NCBI RefSeq assembly: GCF_900167525.1
Contig: NZ_FUZQ01000002.1
Location: forward strand, 620,001 to 684,000
Direction: 5' to 3'
From: Krasilnikoviella flava
Lineage (GTDB): Bacteria; Actinomycetota; Actinomycetes; Actinomycetales; Cellulomonadaceae
DNA: 64,000 nt
Shown here piece by piece: positions 63,785 through 64,000 of the stretch. Each line of letters begins with the position of its first letter. Positions within the stretch are counted from its first letter, which is position 1. A model generated the notes under the pieces. It ran no database searches and was not told the origin of the DNA. It was given only the letters and a program-made list of their open reading frames with translations. The translations under genes and the position numbers were made by a program.

Positions 63785-64000
63785 GTGCCGGCGCTGCGTC
63801 TGTCGGACGCCCTGGCGAGGCTGGGCATGTTCGCCGGCCCGCTGCCCGCGCCGGCGCCGGCGGGGAGGTTCGCCCGGCCGGAGCCGCCCGCCGATCTCGT
63901 GGCGGCGCTCGACGCGCTCGCCCCGGCGTTGCGGGCCCGGGTGCTCGACCCGCTGGGTCGCGACGCGCCGTCGCCGGTCCCGGGTCGCCCGCGCACGCTG
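63785..64000 (+). CDS. Hypothetical protein, 3' end cut by the window
   Basis: The frame is open from GTG 63785 to the window edge (72 residues: V-P-A-L-R-L-S-D-A-L-A-R-L-G-M-F, then Pro/Ala/Arg-rich). GGGAGG about 6 nt before the GTG supports a real start. I do not recognise the product, and being next to deoA it may continue the salvage operon. Because it is truncated, no assignment is made. Confidence 0.4.
   Translation, partial: MPALRLSDALARLGMFAGPLPAPAPAGRFARPEPPADLVAALDALAPALRARVLDPLGRDAPSPVPGRPRTL

Overview
The window is 64 kb of chromosomal DNA from a high-GC actinobacterium. I infer Micrococcales, most likely a Cellulomonas- or Isoptericola-like genus. The reasons are the very high GC, frequent GTG starts, ATGA/GTGA start-stop overlaps, a mycothiol gene (mshB), the actinobacterial DUF3117 protein, and gene order that matches blocks I recall from Mycobacterium tuberculosis. 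I see no rRNA, tRNA, insertion sequence, prophage or CRISPR array. Almost all of the window is densely packed core genome.

Region by region. 1-10.4 kb holds small housekeeping and accessory genes: the end of a DinB-like protein, ychF, an alpha/beta hydrolase, an alanine-dehydrogenase-like protein, an ArsR-type regulator divergent from a dienelactone-hydrolase-like gene with a perfect operator palindrome, a truncated hemoglobin, SRPBCC, PAP2, two GNAT enzymes, a membrane protein and a NUDIX enzyme. 10.4-18.1 kb is a five-gene run: a 71-aa conserved protein, two giant FtsX-type permeases and two ATPases. The first ATPase carries a C-terminal tail that reads like an AbrB/MazE DNA-binding hairpin. 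18.2-23.9 kb is an oligopeptide ABC importer. 24-25.7 kb is a BCCT osmolyte transporter. 25.8-29.2 kb holds typA, mshB and a membrane protein. 29.4-34.4 kb holds a VanW-like protein, an ACT-domain protein, pheA and tyrA.

34.5-41 kb carries a 7Fe ferredoxin, dapC, gltA and the divergent dapD/dapE pair with a lysozyme-like protein. 41-47.5 kb has a LOG-family gene, a folP2-type degenerate dihydropteroate synthase, DUF3117, an O-methyltransferase whose only well-placed start is an ATC codon, and the envelope-stress module sigE-anti-sigma-htrA-tatB. 47.5-50.3 kb holds trpS, a 2'-5' RNA-ligase-like protein and YihY. 50.3-53.7 kb is the sdhCDAB operon on the minus strand. 53.9-56.2 kb holds manC and an M20 peptidase. 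56.3-63.8 kb is a nucleoside uptake and salvage operon (BMP lipoprotein, ATPase, two permeases, cdd, deoA), followed by a gene cut by the window edge.

Cross-cutting features. At least sixteen genes have a -10-like hexamer 6-8 nt before the start codon and little or no Shine-Dalgarno, which is the signature of leaderless transcripts. In three cases the TAG stop of the upstream gene is itself the first half of that -10, and in a fourth the two overlap by one base. Strong perfect hairpins separate several units. Both ABC importers have a hairpin between the binding-protein gene and the transporter genes. The best candidates for something undescribed are the FtsX/AbrB-tailed ABC system and the ATC-initiated methyltransferase.
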